NCBI GenBank assembly: GCA_937941715.1
Contig: CALDGX010000192.1
Location: 1 to 6,204 of the forward strand
Direction of reading: 5' to 3'
Source of the DNA: an uncultured Chloracidobacterium sp.
GTDB lineage: Bacteria; Acidobacteriota; Blastocatellia; Pyrinomonadales; Pyrinomonadaceae
Length of the DNA stretch: 6,204 nt
Shown here: in pieces, positions 1 to 5,970 of the stretch
How the letters are laid out: each line of letters starts with the position of its first letter
How positions within the stretch are numbered: position 1 is the first letter of the stretch
Notes under the pieces: generated by a model
What the model was told of the DNA's origin: nothing
Seen by the model: only the letters and a program-made list of their open reading frames with translations
Databases searched by the model: none
Made by a program: the position numbers and the translations under genes

Positions 1-2
1 AG

Positions 3-179
3 TGCCCTCAGTACAACGAGATCATGGCGAGGACGTGTATTTACCGGGGTCAACGGGGCAGATCCATCCCGCGGAATGGATCGGAAACGCACAGGAATGC
101 GGATCGGGCGATCTTTCCGGAAACCGAATGGCAACCGGCGGCCAACCGGCGGATCCTGTATCGACCTGCATTTTTGTAA
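3..179 (+). CDS. possible 3' end of an upstream gene (partial, weak)
   Basis: An open frame enters from the left edge and ends at TAA 177-179, giving 58 residues. It begins CPQYNEIMARTC and later becomes Arg/Asn-rich. Roughly two thirds of its codons end in G or C, as expected for coding DNA here, and CPxx..EIM....C vaguely resembles a zinc ribbon in which two of four cysteines are absent. There is no recognised domain and the 5' part lies outside the window. The overlapping frame from base 2 is also open and runs into the lipoprotein frame, so frame assignment is uncertain. It could be non-coding. Confidence 0.2.
   Translation, partial: CPQYNEIMARTCIYRGQRGRSIPRNGSETHRNADRAIFPETEWQPAANRRILYRPAFL
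132..153. repeat. 11-bp tandem duplication (unit CAACCGGCGGC)
   Basis: CAACCGGCGG occurs at 132-141 and again at 143-152, a period of 11 bp with only the last base of the unit differing (C then A). It lies in the gene-poor left part of the window. Confidence 0.6.
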
Positions 180-211
180 AATATAGCGGCATACGCGAAG
201 GGCCGGGACTC

Positions 212-233
212 ATCGGACGGCGATCGGACGGCA
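212..233. repeat. 11-bp tandem duplication (unit ATCGGACGGCG)
   Basis: ATCGGACGGC occurs at 212-221 and 223-232, again with an 11-bp period, and a partial third copy (TCGGC) follows at 234-238. The unit is unrelated to that of the duplication about 80 bp upstream but has the same period. Confidence 0.6.
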
Positions 234-270
234 TCGGCCAGGTGAGGTTTCAGACAGCGGCCCGGCCGAG

Positions 271-304
271 TTTCGTGTTTCGCTATATTTCAGTATCATA
301 TACA
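271..304 (+). promoter_or_regulatory. possible promoter region for the lipoprotein group
   Basis: An AT-rich patch interrupts GC-rich sequence just upstream of the lipoprotein gene. It offers several -10-like hexamers: TATATT at 284-289, TATCAT at 294-299 and TATACA at 299-304. The only -35-like match at 17-bp spacing is a poor one (TTTCGT, 271-276, for TATCAT). Position and base composition support a promoter here, but no single hexamer pair is convincing. Confidence 0.22.
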
Positions 305-355
305 ACGAACAGAGCTCAGATAATGAACATCTTTTCTAACAATCGGGCAAATGCA

Positions 356-961
356 ATGAATATTAAGCTCAACGCAATCTTTATCGTGGTGATCGCCTCC
401 GTTTCGTTCGGCTGCGGTTCGTCCCAGCTGGAAACCAATTCGAACTCAAAGGAACGAAATCCGGCGGCAAACCGAGCGGGATTGAATGCAGCCGTATCCC
501 CGGCCGCGAATGTCGGGCAGAATCAGGTACCCGGGATCCCCGGGCCGAATGATGCGTCGAACGTTGACGTCAACACGCCCGGCGACGCCTTGGCGGACCA
601 AAACCGCAGGAAGATCGTCGATGTGCCGGCCAACGGCCCGCAGCCTAAACCGATGGCGGTGGACGCCAGCGAGGACTCGTCGATCGTCACAATAATGGAC
701 AAGACCGGGATCGCGACCGAGACCAGGACCTTTAGGTCAGATCAATATATAGCCAGATTGGTCAAACAGACGTCTGCGACCGGAGCGAAGGTCACCATCT
801 ATCTCAAGAGCGGAAAAGCCGTGTCGGTGGAACCTTCCAGGGTCCCGCAGGTGAACACCGTTTCACTGGCAACGCTCCGTGAGCTTGCCGGTATCAAACC
901 GCCGGCCGCGACGACTGACACGGGCTCGAAGGGGTCGACCGGCGCCGCTAAAAAGCCGTAA
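356..961 (+). CDS. putative lipoprotein of unknown function
   Basis: This is a 201-aa exported protein with no domain I recognise. The start at ATG 356 gives a textbook signal peptide: Lys4, hydrophobic residues 7-18 (AIFIVVIASVSF), then Gly19-Cys20, the likely lipidated cysteine. The lipobox SFGC is relaxed, with Ser instead of Leu at -3. The alternative start at ATG 323 adds 11 polar residues before the signal, and neither start has a strong Shine-Dalgarno. Residues 21-105 are low-complexity, rich in Asn, Ala, Pro and Gly, probably a flexible tether. Residues 108-180 look folded, with alternating beta-like strands (SSIVTIMD, AKVTIYLKSGKAVSV) and a helix ending LRELAGI. A Thr/Gly/Lys tail follows. 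It is probably anchored at the membrane and faces the periplasm. The next gene begins 25 nt downstream in the same direction. Export is fairly sure; function is unknown. Confidence 0.75.
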   Translation: MNIKLNAIFIVVIASVSFGCGSSQLETNSNSKERNPAANRAGLNAAVSPAANVGQNQVPGIPGPNDASNVDVNTPGDALADQNRRKIVDVPANGPQPKPMAVDASEDSSIVTIMDKTGIATETRTFRSDQYIARLVKQTSATGAKVTIYLKSGKAVSVEPSRVPQVNTVSLATLRELAGIKPPAATTDTGSKGSTGAAKKP

Positions 962-986
962 CGAAAGGCCGATGGAGCTTATTTAT

Positions 987-1274
987 ATGGATAAATTCAA
1001 TATTAAGTGCCCATGTTGTGACGCGATCATTACCATCGATGCTCAAACCGGATCGGTGATCTCGTACGAAGAGAAAAAGAAGGTCCTCGGTTCGTTTGAG
1101 GATCTGAAAGGGGAACTTGATAAGCAGAAGGACCTTCGCGATCAGTTATTTGCGCAGGAAATGTCGTCGGTCAAGGACCGCGAACGTCTGCTGGACGAGA
1201 AATTTAAGGAAGCCCTGAAGCGGGCTGATAAGGACACCGGAACGCCGTTCAGAAACCCGCTCGATATGGACTGA
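987..1274 (+). CDS. small CPCC-motif protein with a long charged helix, unknown function
   Basis: This is a 95-aa cytosolic protein with no signal peptide. Residues 4-30 (FNIKCPCC...TGSVISYEE) look like a beta-hairpin of zinc-ribbon type, but only one cysteine cluster is present (Cys8, Cys10, Cys11), so any metal site would need a second chain or would be degenerate. Residues 33-82 are very rich in Lys, Glu, Asp and Arg with spaced Leu/Phe, typical of a long helix or coiled coil that might dimerise. The C-terminus ends PFRNPLDMD; I recall similar small proteins with an NP-[LF]-D ending in Acidobacteria-like genomes, but could not check. ATG 987 is chosen because GGAG (974-977) lies 9 nt upstream; ATG 972, in frame, would add five residues and has its AAGG only 3 nt away. 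The gene sits just upstream of pyrF, possibly in one transcript. Confidence 0.75.
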   Translation: MDKFNIKCPCCDAIITIDAQTGSVISYEEKKKVLGSFEDLKGELDKQKDLRDQLFAQEMSSVKDRERLLDEKFKEALKRADKDTGTPFRNPLDMD

Positions 1275-1297
1275 CGGATACCGCCAGCCCCGTGAAA

Positions 1298-2035
1298 ATG
1301 ACCAATACCAGTGCATCAAAAGCTCCTGAGCTTTCGCCGCGAGAAAGATTGATCGTCGCCCTGGACGTTTCGAGTGCGGGCGAGGCTCTTTCGCTGTATG
1401 ACGAACTCAAGGACGAGGTCGGGGCATTCAAGATCGGGCTCCAGCTCTTTTCGGCGGAGGGGCCGGAGGTCGTCAGGCAGCTGGTCAAACGCGGTGCCAA
1501 GGTTTTTTTGGATCTGAAGTTCCACGACATACCAAACACGGTCGCGATGGCGGCGGTCGAAGCGGCAAAGACCGGGGCCTGGATGCTGAATGTTCACGCC
1601 TCAGGCGGCAGCGAGATGATGCTCCGAACGGCGGGCGAGGTCCGCGAGTATTGCGACAGAAATTCGTTGACGCCGCCCAAACTGATCGCCGTCACCGTGC
1701 TGACCAGCACCGACGGCCCGACGCTGCACGAGATCGGCGTCAACCGCGACCCTGAAAAACAGGTGGTCGAACTCGCAAAACTGACCGAACGGTCGGGATT
1801 TGACGGGCTGGTTGCTTCGCCCAGAGAGGTGCGGGAGATCCGCAACGCTGTCGCAAAAGAGGGGTTTTTGGTCGTGACCCCGGGAATTCGGGCGATTTCC
1901 GCAACGAAAGACGATCAGAAGCGTGTAACGACATTTGCCGAGGCGATCACGAACGGTGCGGACTACGTTGTCGTCGGCCGGCCGATAACCAAGGCGAACG
2001 ACCGCGTAAATGCGGTCAGAGAACTACTTTCTTAG
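1298..2035 (+). CDS. pyrF: orotidine-5'-phosphate decarboxylase
   Basis: The enzyme converts OMP to UMP and CO2, the last step of de novo pyrimidine synthesis, in the cytosol. The 245-aa length matches the short bacterial (type 1) family. Numbering from ATG 1298, the signature is complete: ALDV near 20-23 with substrate-binding Asp23, KIGL (Lys45), the catalytic D-x-K-x-x-D in FLDLKFHDIPNTV (Asp72, Lys74, Asp77), NVHASGG near 98-104, TVLTST, and the phosphate-binding VTPGIR (Arg198) and VVVGRPIT (Arg228) near the end. Together they outline a full TIM barrel with no missing catalytic residue. GTG 1292, two codons upstream, is an alternative start; neither has a clear Shine-Dalgarno. No other pyr gene is in the window. 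The neighbours look unrelated to pyrimidines, so co-transcription rather than a pathway operon is the likely reason for this position. Confidence 0.96.
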   Translation: MTNTSASKAPELSPRERLIVALDVSSAGEALSLYDELKDEVGAFKIGLQLFSAEGPEVVRQLVKRGAKVFLDLKFHDIPNTVAMAAVEAAKTGAWMLNVHASGGSEMMLRTAGEVREYCDRNSLTPPKLIAVTVLTSTDGPTLHEIGVNRDPEKQVVELAKLTERSGFDGLVASPREVREIRNAVAKEGFLVVTPGIRAISATKDDQKRVTTFAEAITNGADYVVVGRPITKANDRVNAVRELLS

Positions 2036-2052
2036 GTTTTTACGATCAATTA

Positions 2053-3564
2053 ATGTTCCCCAATCTTTCTAATCACCGGCCCCGATCCATCATATTGCTG
2101 TTCGCCGCTGTGACGACCGTAATTCTGGTGCCGTATTTGTCAATGGGCCAGATGGTTTCGAGTGGATCAGGCCCGGGGGGGACAAGGTTTAATGTCGGCG
2201 AGCGGCTGAGCTACAGCGTTTCTTACGAAAAATTTCAGAATGTCGCCCACCTTGAGACGCAGGTCGTGTCAACGGGAACATTGGGCGGTAAACGTGTCTT
2301 TGAGATCTCGGGCCGGCTTAAGACCTTTGAGATCGTAAGTGCCGCTTTTTCGCTGATCGACGAGAACAGGACTGTTTTTGCCTCGGCTGAGACTGGCCTG
2401 CCGGTCACGATCAAAAAAACAAAGAACAGCGTCGTTGTGCCTGTTGAGACGGTCGAGAGTTTTCTTGCGACTCCGGCGTCCGGGTATGATCTTTTGTCGC
2501 TGTTATACGCTATCAGGGCCGCCGGCGGGCAGGGAACCTTTAATATTGTCGAAAACGGCGAGCCGCACTCGGTAACGGTCCAAACGGCAAAGCCCGAACG
2601 GATAAAGACCGCCGCCGGAGAATTTGATACCGTTGGTTCGGTCGTCAGCGGTAGTTTCTTTGATCTTTTGGACATCAAAAACCTTACCATCAACCTGAGC
2701 GTCGGCGACGATCATTTGCCGGTACTGATGCGGTTTCGAACCTCCAAGGGAGCGTTTCGGGTCGAACTTGCGAATGTTCAGAATATCGAACCGCCCAAAC
2801 CCGAACCCACGCCGACACCGCAGTCCGCCGCAACACCACGTCCTTCGGCAACGCCGCGGCCTCAGCCCACGGCAACTCCTTACGTGCCGAATCAGCCGCT
2901 TTTGCCCGAACTTGCGTTTGGTCTGGGTGAGGTCCTGGAGTACAAACTCACCACGATGGGGCAGTCGCTCGGAACGCTGCGGTTTGAAGCCAAAGAGCGG
3001 ACGCTGTTCCAAAACCGAGATAGTTTGCTGCTTATTGCCACGGTAACCGGCGTTGACCAGGGAAACAAGATGGTCGGTCTCGGCGACCTTCTCTCGGCAC
3101 GTGTAAACCCGGAGACACTTGTACCATTTCAGGCCGAGCTTAAGTCAACAGGGAGCTTAAAGGCCTTTAATCAGACTGCGAATTTTGACCCGCGGTCAGG
3201 TGCTATCCAATCAGGCGGTACGAATATCATCGATGCGCCGGTCGGCACCCACAGCCTCTTGTCGCTGATCTACGCGATGCGATCGTTCAACCTGGAGCCG
3301 AGCAAAAACCCCGGCAGCCCGGTCAACGATACGCGTGTCGCCGTTTTCTGGATGGATCGGCCGTACATTTTTACGCTGCGGCCGGGAAACCCTGAGACGA
3401 TCACGATCAACGGTGAAAAGGTGCCGGCACAGCTGGTTGCGATCAATACCGGCAATCCGCAGTTGGATCAACTCACCATCAAGGTCTGGCTCAGCACCAA
3501 GCCGGGCCGCAGGCCGTTGAGATTTTCGCTCGGGACCTATCAGGCGGATCTCGTTTCTCCATAA
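2053..3564 (+). CDS. exported protein with two tandem DUF3108-like domains
   Basis: This 503-aa protein is predicted to be periplasmic. The N-terminus has basic residues (HRPR, 8-11), a hydrophobic stretch (about 13-29) and a likely signal cleavage near residue 32. Two homologous halves follow. Half 1 (about 45-243) starts FNVGERLSYSV and half 2 (about 288-503) starts FGLGEVLEYKL. Both carry the LLSL-x-YA-x-R motif (147-155 and 402-410) and a late LTI...RF segment (211-228 and 474-491). These are hallmarks I associate with DUF3108, a beta-rich family of unknown role in Gram-negative envelopes. A Pro/Thr-rich linker (about 247-282) with several T-P and R-P pairs separates them. A structural or lipid-binding envelope role is only a guess. 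The start lies 17 nt after the pyrF stop with no obvious Shine-Dalgarno; the next internal Met (31) would remove the signal, so ATG 2053 is preferred. A 127-nt gap and a new promoter follow. Confidence 0.82.
   Translation: MFPNLSNHRPRSIILLFAAVTTVILVPYLSMGQMVSSGSGPGGTRFNVGERLSYSVSYEKFQNVAHLETQVVSTGTLGGKRVFEISGRLKTFEIVSAAFSLIDENRTVFASAETGLPVTIKKTKNSVVVPVETVESFLATPASGYDLLSLLYAIRAAGGQGTFNIVENGEPHSVTVQTAKPERIKTAAGEFDTVGSVVSGSFFDLLDIKNLTINLSVGDDHLPVLMRFRTSKGAFRVELANVQNIEPPKPEPTPTPQSAATPRPSATPRPQPTATPYVPNQPLLPELAFGLGEVLEYKLTTMGQSLGTLRFEAKERTLFQNRDSLLLIATVTGVDQGNKMVGLGDLLSARVNPETLVPFQAELKSTGSLKAFNQTANFDPRSGAIQSGGTNIIDAPVGTHSLLSLIYAMRSFNLEPSKNPGSPVNDTRVAVFWMDRPYIFTLRPGNPETITINGEKVPAQLVAINTGNPQLDQLTIKVWLSTKPGRRPLRFSLGTYQADLVSP
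2791..2898 (+). repeat. coding Pro/Thr-rich linker between the DUF3108 halves
   Basis: This in-gene low-complexity stretch repeats ACG/ACA/ACT-CCN (Thr-Pro) and CGN-CC(G/T) (Arg-Pro) codon pairs. It encodes PEPTPTPQ, ATPRPSATPRPQ and TATPYVPN segments. The codons vary between copies, so it looks like a selected protein linker rather than a recent slippage repeat. Confidence 0.6.
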
Positions 3565-3623
3565 ACCACCGATCCAATAGTGTGTCCGGTTTGTTCAACG
3601 GTGCACTTGTTCGCGCCAGCTAA

Positions 3624-3652
3624 TTGAAATCCATTTTCACTTACGCTACAAT
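3624..3652 (+). promoter_or_regulatory. sigma70-type promoter for the feo operon
   Basis: TTGAAA (3624-3629) and TACAAT (3647-3652) are separated by exactly 17 bp, and each differs from the vegetative consensus at one base. Transcription would start near 3659, leaving a leader of about 33 nt before feoA. It lies in the only sizeable intergenic gap between complete genes, right where a new operon is expected. The consensus could differ somewhat in this phylum. Confidence 0.62.
3625..3639. promoter_or_regulatory. candidate operator: TGAAA-N5-TTTCA inverted repeat
   Basis: Perfect 5-bp arms, TGAAA (3625-3629) and TTTCA (3635-3639), flank TCCAT and overlap the -35 box and the start of the spacer of the feo promoter. 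A repressor bound here would block RNA polymerase, and iron uptake operons are usually iron-repressed. It matches the classical Fur 19-mer poorly, so the regulator, if any, is unknown. Arms this short can arise by chance. Confidence 0.28.
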
Positions 3653-3679
3653 TTTCGTAGTGCTAAGCCTCAAATTGGC

Positions 3680-3684
3680 GAGGA
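3680..3684 (+). promoter_or_regulatory. Shine-Dalgarno of feoA
   Basis: GAGGA lies 7 nt before ATG 3692. It is the clearest ribosome binding site in the window and fixes the feoA start. Confidence 0.75.
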
Positions 3685-3691
3685 AAATCAA

Positions 3692-3946
3692 ATGAAAAAG
3701 ACCAACGCTCCGGCAGGCATACAGCTATCATTGACCGAACTTCCGATCGGGCAGGACGCCCGAGTAACTGCCGTGGTTGGCAATAGCGGGATAACGCGGC
3801 GTCTGATGGAAATGGGTGTCGTGCCCGGCGTTGACGTCCGAGTCATCAAGGCCGCCCCGTTTGGCGATCCGATCGAGGTTCGATTACGGGGTTACAGCCT
3901 CGCGATGCGGCGGACCGAGGCGGACGCGATCGAGGTCACGATATAG
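3692..3946 (+). CDS. feoA: ferrous iron transport protein A
   Basis: FeoA is a small cytosolic SH3-like protein that supports Fe(II) uptake by FeoB, probably by contacting its cytosolic part. The 84-aa length is normal for a single-domain FeoA. The family pattern is easy to see: an N-terminal LTELPIGQDARV strand region, the RRLMEMGVVPG motif (36-46), then FGDPIEVRLRG and YSLAMRRTEADAIEV to the end. The conserved Gly-Asp-Pro and the late R-x-x-E-A are intact. It has no signal peptide or membrane helix. It is the first gene after a strong promoter, has the best ribosome site of the window, and is followed 17 nt later by feoB, the usual feoAB order. Confidence 0.95.
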   Translation: MKKTNAPAGIQLSLTELPIGQDARVTAVVGNSGITRRLMEMGVVPGVDVRVIKAAPFGDPIEVRLRGYSLAMRRTEADAIEVTI

Positions 3947-3963
3947 TTTCGGTGCTCCCATAG

Positions 3964-5946
3964 ATGAGCCAAATTGTTCAAACCCCTTCGTTTACGATCG
4001 CACTTGCCGGCAACCCGAACGCCGGCAAGACGACTCTCTTTAATCTCCTGACGGGTCTTAAGCAGAAGGTCGCCAACTATCCCGGCGTGACGGTCGAGCG
4101 GAAAGAAGGTCCCTGGCGGTTGAGAACGGGCGAAGCAAATCTGATCGATCTGCCGGGCTTGTACAGCCTCGACGCGACGTCGCTCGACGAGCAGATCGCC
4201 CGCGAGATAATTACCGGCGAATTGCCGTCGGTCCCGCGGCCGGACGCCATCGTGGCGGTGGTCGACGCTACAAATCTCGAACGCAATCTCTACCTCGTCA
4301 CGCAGTTGTTCGAATTCGGCGTGCCGGTGGTGGTGGCGTTGACGATGATCGACGTGTTCGAAAAGCAGCAGCACGAGATCGATGTCGAGATGTTCTCGGC
4401 ATTGCTGAAGGTGCCGGTCGTCGCCGTTAACGCCAAGAGCCATCGCGGCATCGACGAGCTGGCCGAACAGGTCGCGTCGGTGATCGGCACGGTACCCGAG
4501 GTGCCGTACGAGATCACGGCGAATACCGATGACGACGGTTCGCACGCCAAGATATTTGCCCGATACAATTTCATTTCAAACGCGGTGCAGGAATCGACCT
4601 GGCACAGCGACCAAAAAAGCCATCGCGTCTCGGACAAGATCGACCGCGTCCTGACGCACAGGTTTTTCGGGCTCGTGATCCTGGTCGCGATCCTTCTGGT
4701 CGTATTTCAGACCATATTTTCGTGGGCGAGCCTCCCGATGGACCTGCTCGAAAAGGGCTTTGGAGCGTTTGGCGACCTCGTCAAGGCCGAGTTGCCGCCG
4801 GGGATCCTGGCCGACCTGATCGCGGACGGGATCATTGCGGGCGTCGGCGGCGTGGTGGTGTTTCTTCCGCAGATATTGCTGCTTTTCCTGTTCATTTCAC
4901 TGCTCGAGGACAGCGGGTATATGTCGCGGGCGGCGTTCCTGCTCGATAAACTTATGAGCCGGGTCGGACTGCACGGCAAGGCGTTCCTGCCGCTGATCAG
5001 CAGTTTTGCCTGTGCGATCCCCGGAATAATGGCGACGCGAACGATCGAAAGCCGCCGCGACCGCTTTGCGACGATCCTGATCGCTCCGTTCATGAGCTGT
5101 TCGGCACGGCTGCCGGTCTACACGCTGATGATCGGGGCATTTTTTGGCGGCCAATACGTTTTCGGGTTTATCTCGATCGGTGCTCTGCTGATGCTCATCA
5201 TGTACGCGATCGGCATAATTGCCGCCATCGCCACGGCATTCGTCCTGAAGCGCACCGTTCTAAAGGCTCCGCCGCCGCCATTCCTGATGGAGCTGCCGCC
5301 GTACCGCCTGCCCAATCTGCGGACCGTGTTTCAGAATATGCTGACGCGTGCGTGGCTGTTCCTCAAGCGGGCGGGAACGGTGATCTTGGCGATCTCGATC
5401 ATCCTGTGGGCGCTGATGTATTTCCCTCGAGCCGGCTCACCTCCTCACGAAGGAGGGGTGACGCCCGCTTCGGGTGACGGGGTGGTTCTCTCATCAAACC
5501 AACCATTGCCCGAGAGCGAGCAGCTCAAACACAGTTACGCCGGGATGCTCGGCCATACGATCGAGCCGGTCATCGAGCCGCTCGGATTTGACTGGAAGAT
5601 CGGTGTCGCATTGATCGCAAGTTTTGCGGCCCGCGAAGTGCTCGTTTCGACACTCTCGATCATTTACAACGTCGGCAAGGACGAGAACGAAGAGTCCGAA
5701 ACGCTCATCGCGGCCGTCCGGGACGCCAAGGACGATAACGGCAAACTGACCTGGACGCCACTGACGGCACTGACGCTGATGGTATTTTTCGTTTTGGCGA
5801 TGCAGTGTATGTCCACGCTCGCGGTGGTGCGCCGCGAGACCAATTCGTGGATCTGGCCAATATTCATGCTCGTTTATATGACGGGTTTTGCATACGTTGC
5901 GGCGTTTCTGACATATCAGGGCGGCAAACTGCTCGGGTTTGGCTAA
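3964..5946 (+). CDS. feoB: ferrous iron permease FeoB (GTPase-linked Fe(II) transporter)
   Basis: FeoB moves Fe(II) across the inner membrane. Its 660 residues comprise a cytosolic G domain, a helical GDI-like spacer (about 185-230) and a membrane part (about 233-650). G1 is GNPNAGKT (16-23), G2 lies in PGVTVE (40-45) and G3 is DLPG (62-65). G4 reads TMID (127-130), with Thr where family members usually have Asn. Membrane landmarks include LPQILLLF (301-308), GYMSRAAFLLD (318-328), the first gate SSFACAIPG (346-354, Cys350), the second gate APFMSCSARLP (374-384, Cys379), FAAREV (554-559) and MQCMSTLAVVRRE (613-625, Cys615). Helices fall near 233-253, 290-313, 368-394, 398-428, 468-486, 545-567, 599-620 and 630-650. 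Residues about 490-512 come from a hairpin-rich repeat-like block (see separate entry). There is no clear Shine-Dalgarno before ATG 3964, so translation may depend on read-through from feoA. No FeoC follows. Confidence 0.96.
   Translation: MSQIVQTPSFTIALAGNPNAGKTTLFNLLTGLKQKVANYPGVTVERKEGPWRLRTGEANLIDLPGLYSLDATSLDEQIAREIITGELPSVPRPDAIVAVVDATNLERNLYLVTQLFEFGVPVVVALTMIDVFEKQQHEIDVEMFSALLKVPVVAVNAKSHRGIDELAEQVASVIGTVPEVPYEITANTDDDGSHAKIFARYNFISNAVQESTWHSDQKSHRVSDKIDRVLTHRFFGLVILVAILLVVFQTIFSWASLPMDLLEKGFGAFGDLVKAELPPGILADLIADGIIAGVGGVVVFLPQILLLFLFISLLEDSGYMSRAAFLLDKLMSRVGLHGKAFLPLISSFACAIPGIMATRTIESRRDRFATILIAPFMSCSARLPVYTLMIGAFFGGQYVFGFISIGALLMLIMYAIGIIAAIATAFVLKRTVLKAPPPPFLMELPPYRLPNLRTVFQNMLTRAWLFLKRAGTVILAISIILWALMYFPRAGSPPHEGGVTPASGDGVVLSSNQPLPESEQLKHSYAGMLGHTIEPVIEPLGFDWKIGVALIASFAAREVLVSTLSIIYNVGKDENEESETLIAAVRDAKDDNGKLTWTPLTALTLMVFFVLAMQCMSTLAVVRRETNSWIWPIFMLVYMTGFAYVAAFLTYQGGKLLGFG
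5436..5501. repeat. hairpin-rich palindromic repeat-like block inside feoB
   Basis: Three small hairpins are packed in about 65 bp. The first pairs CCTCCT (5440-5445) with AGGAGG (5451-5456). The second pairs CGCCCG (5462-5467) with CGGGTG (5471-5476, one G-T wobble) around CTT. The third pairs TGGTT (5483-5487) with AACCA (5497-5501). GGGTGACG is also directly repeated at 5456-5463 and 5472-5479. The block is read in frame as a Gly/Pro/Ser loop (about residues 490-512) between membrane helices, where FeoB proteins vary most. It resembles dispersed repeats with AGGAGGGG and GACGGGGTGG ends that I recall from other Gram-negative genomes, but no second copy is in this window to prove it is mobile. 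Confidence 0.5.
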
Positions 5947-5970
5947 GGCGGATCGATACGGGATACGACG

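Noticed and set aside
2..355. Extension of the lipoprotein frame upstream to base 2, giving a 319-aa protein
   Set aside because: The upstream residues show no domain, contain tandem DNA repeats, and would bury the signal peptide and lipidation cysteine in mid-protein.
2503..3012. Minus-strand open frame (169 aa) opposite the DUF3108 gene
   Set aside because: Arg/Gly/Cys-rich composition typical of an antisense shadow; the sense frame has motifs and a signal peptide.
3565..3623. Terminator expected between the DUF3108 gene and the feo promoter
   Set aside because: I found no GC-rich stem followed by a T-run in this stretch.
3623..3641. Classical Fur box upstream of feoA
   Set aside because: Compared base by base with the 19-bp consensus, only a few positions agree in any register.
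3667..3683. Possible hairpin CCTC/GAGG hiding the feoA ribosome site
   Set aside because: Only 4 bp with an 8-nt loop; too weak to call a riboswitch or thermosensor.
3892..4545. Long open frame on the - strand (217 aa) opposite the feoA end and the feoB G domain
   Set aside because: It is antisense to a clear G domain, is His/Arg/Asp-rich as expected from reading GC-rich codons backwards, and matches no family.
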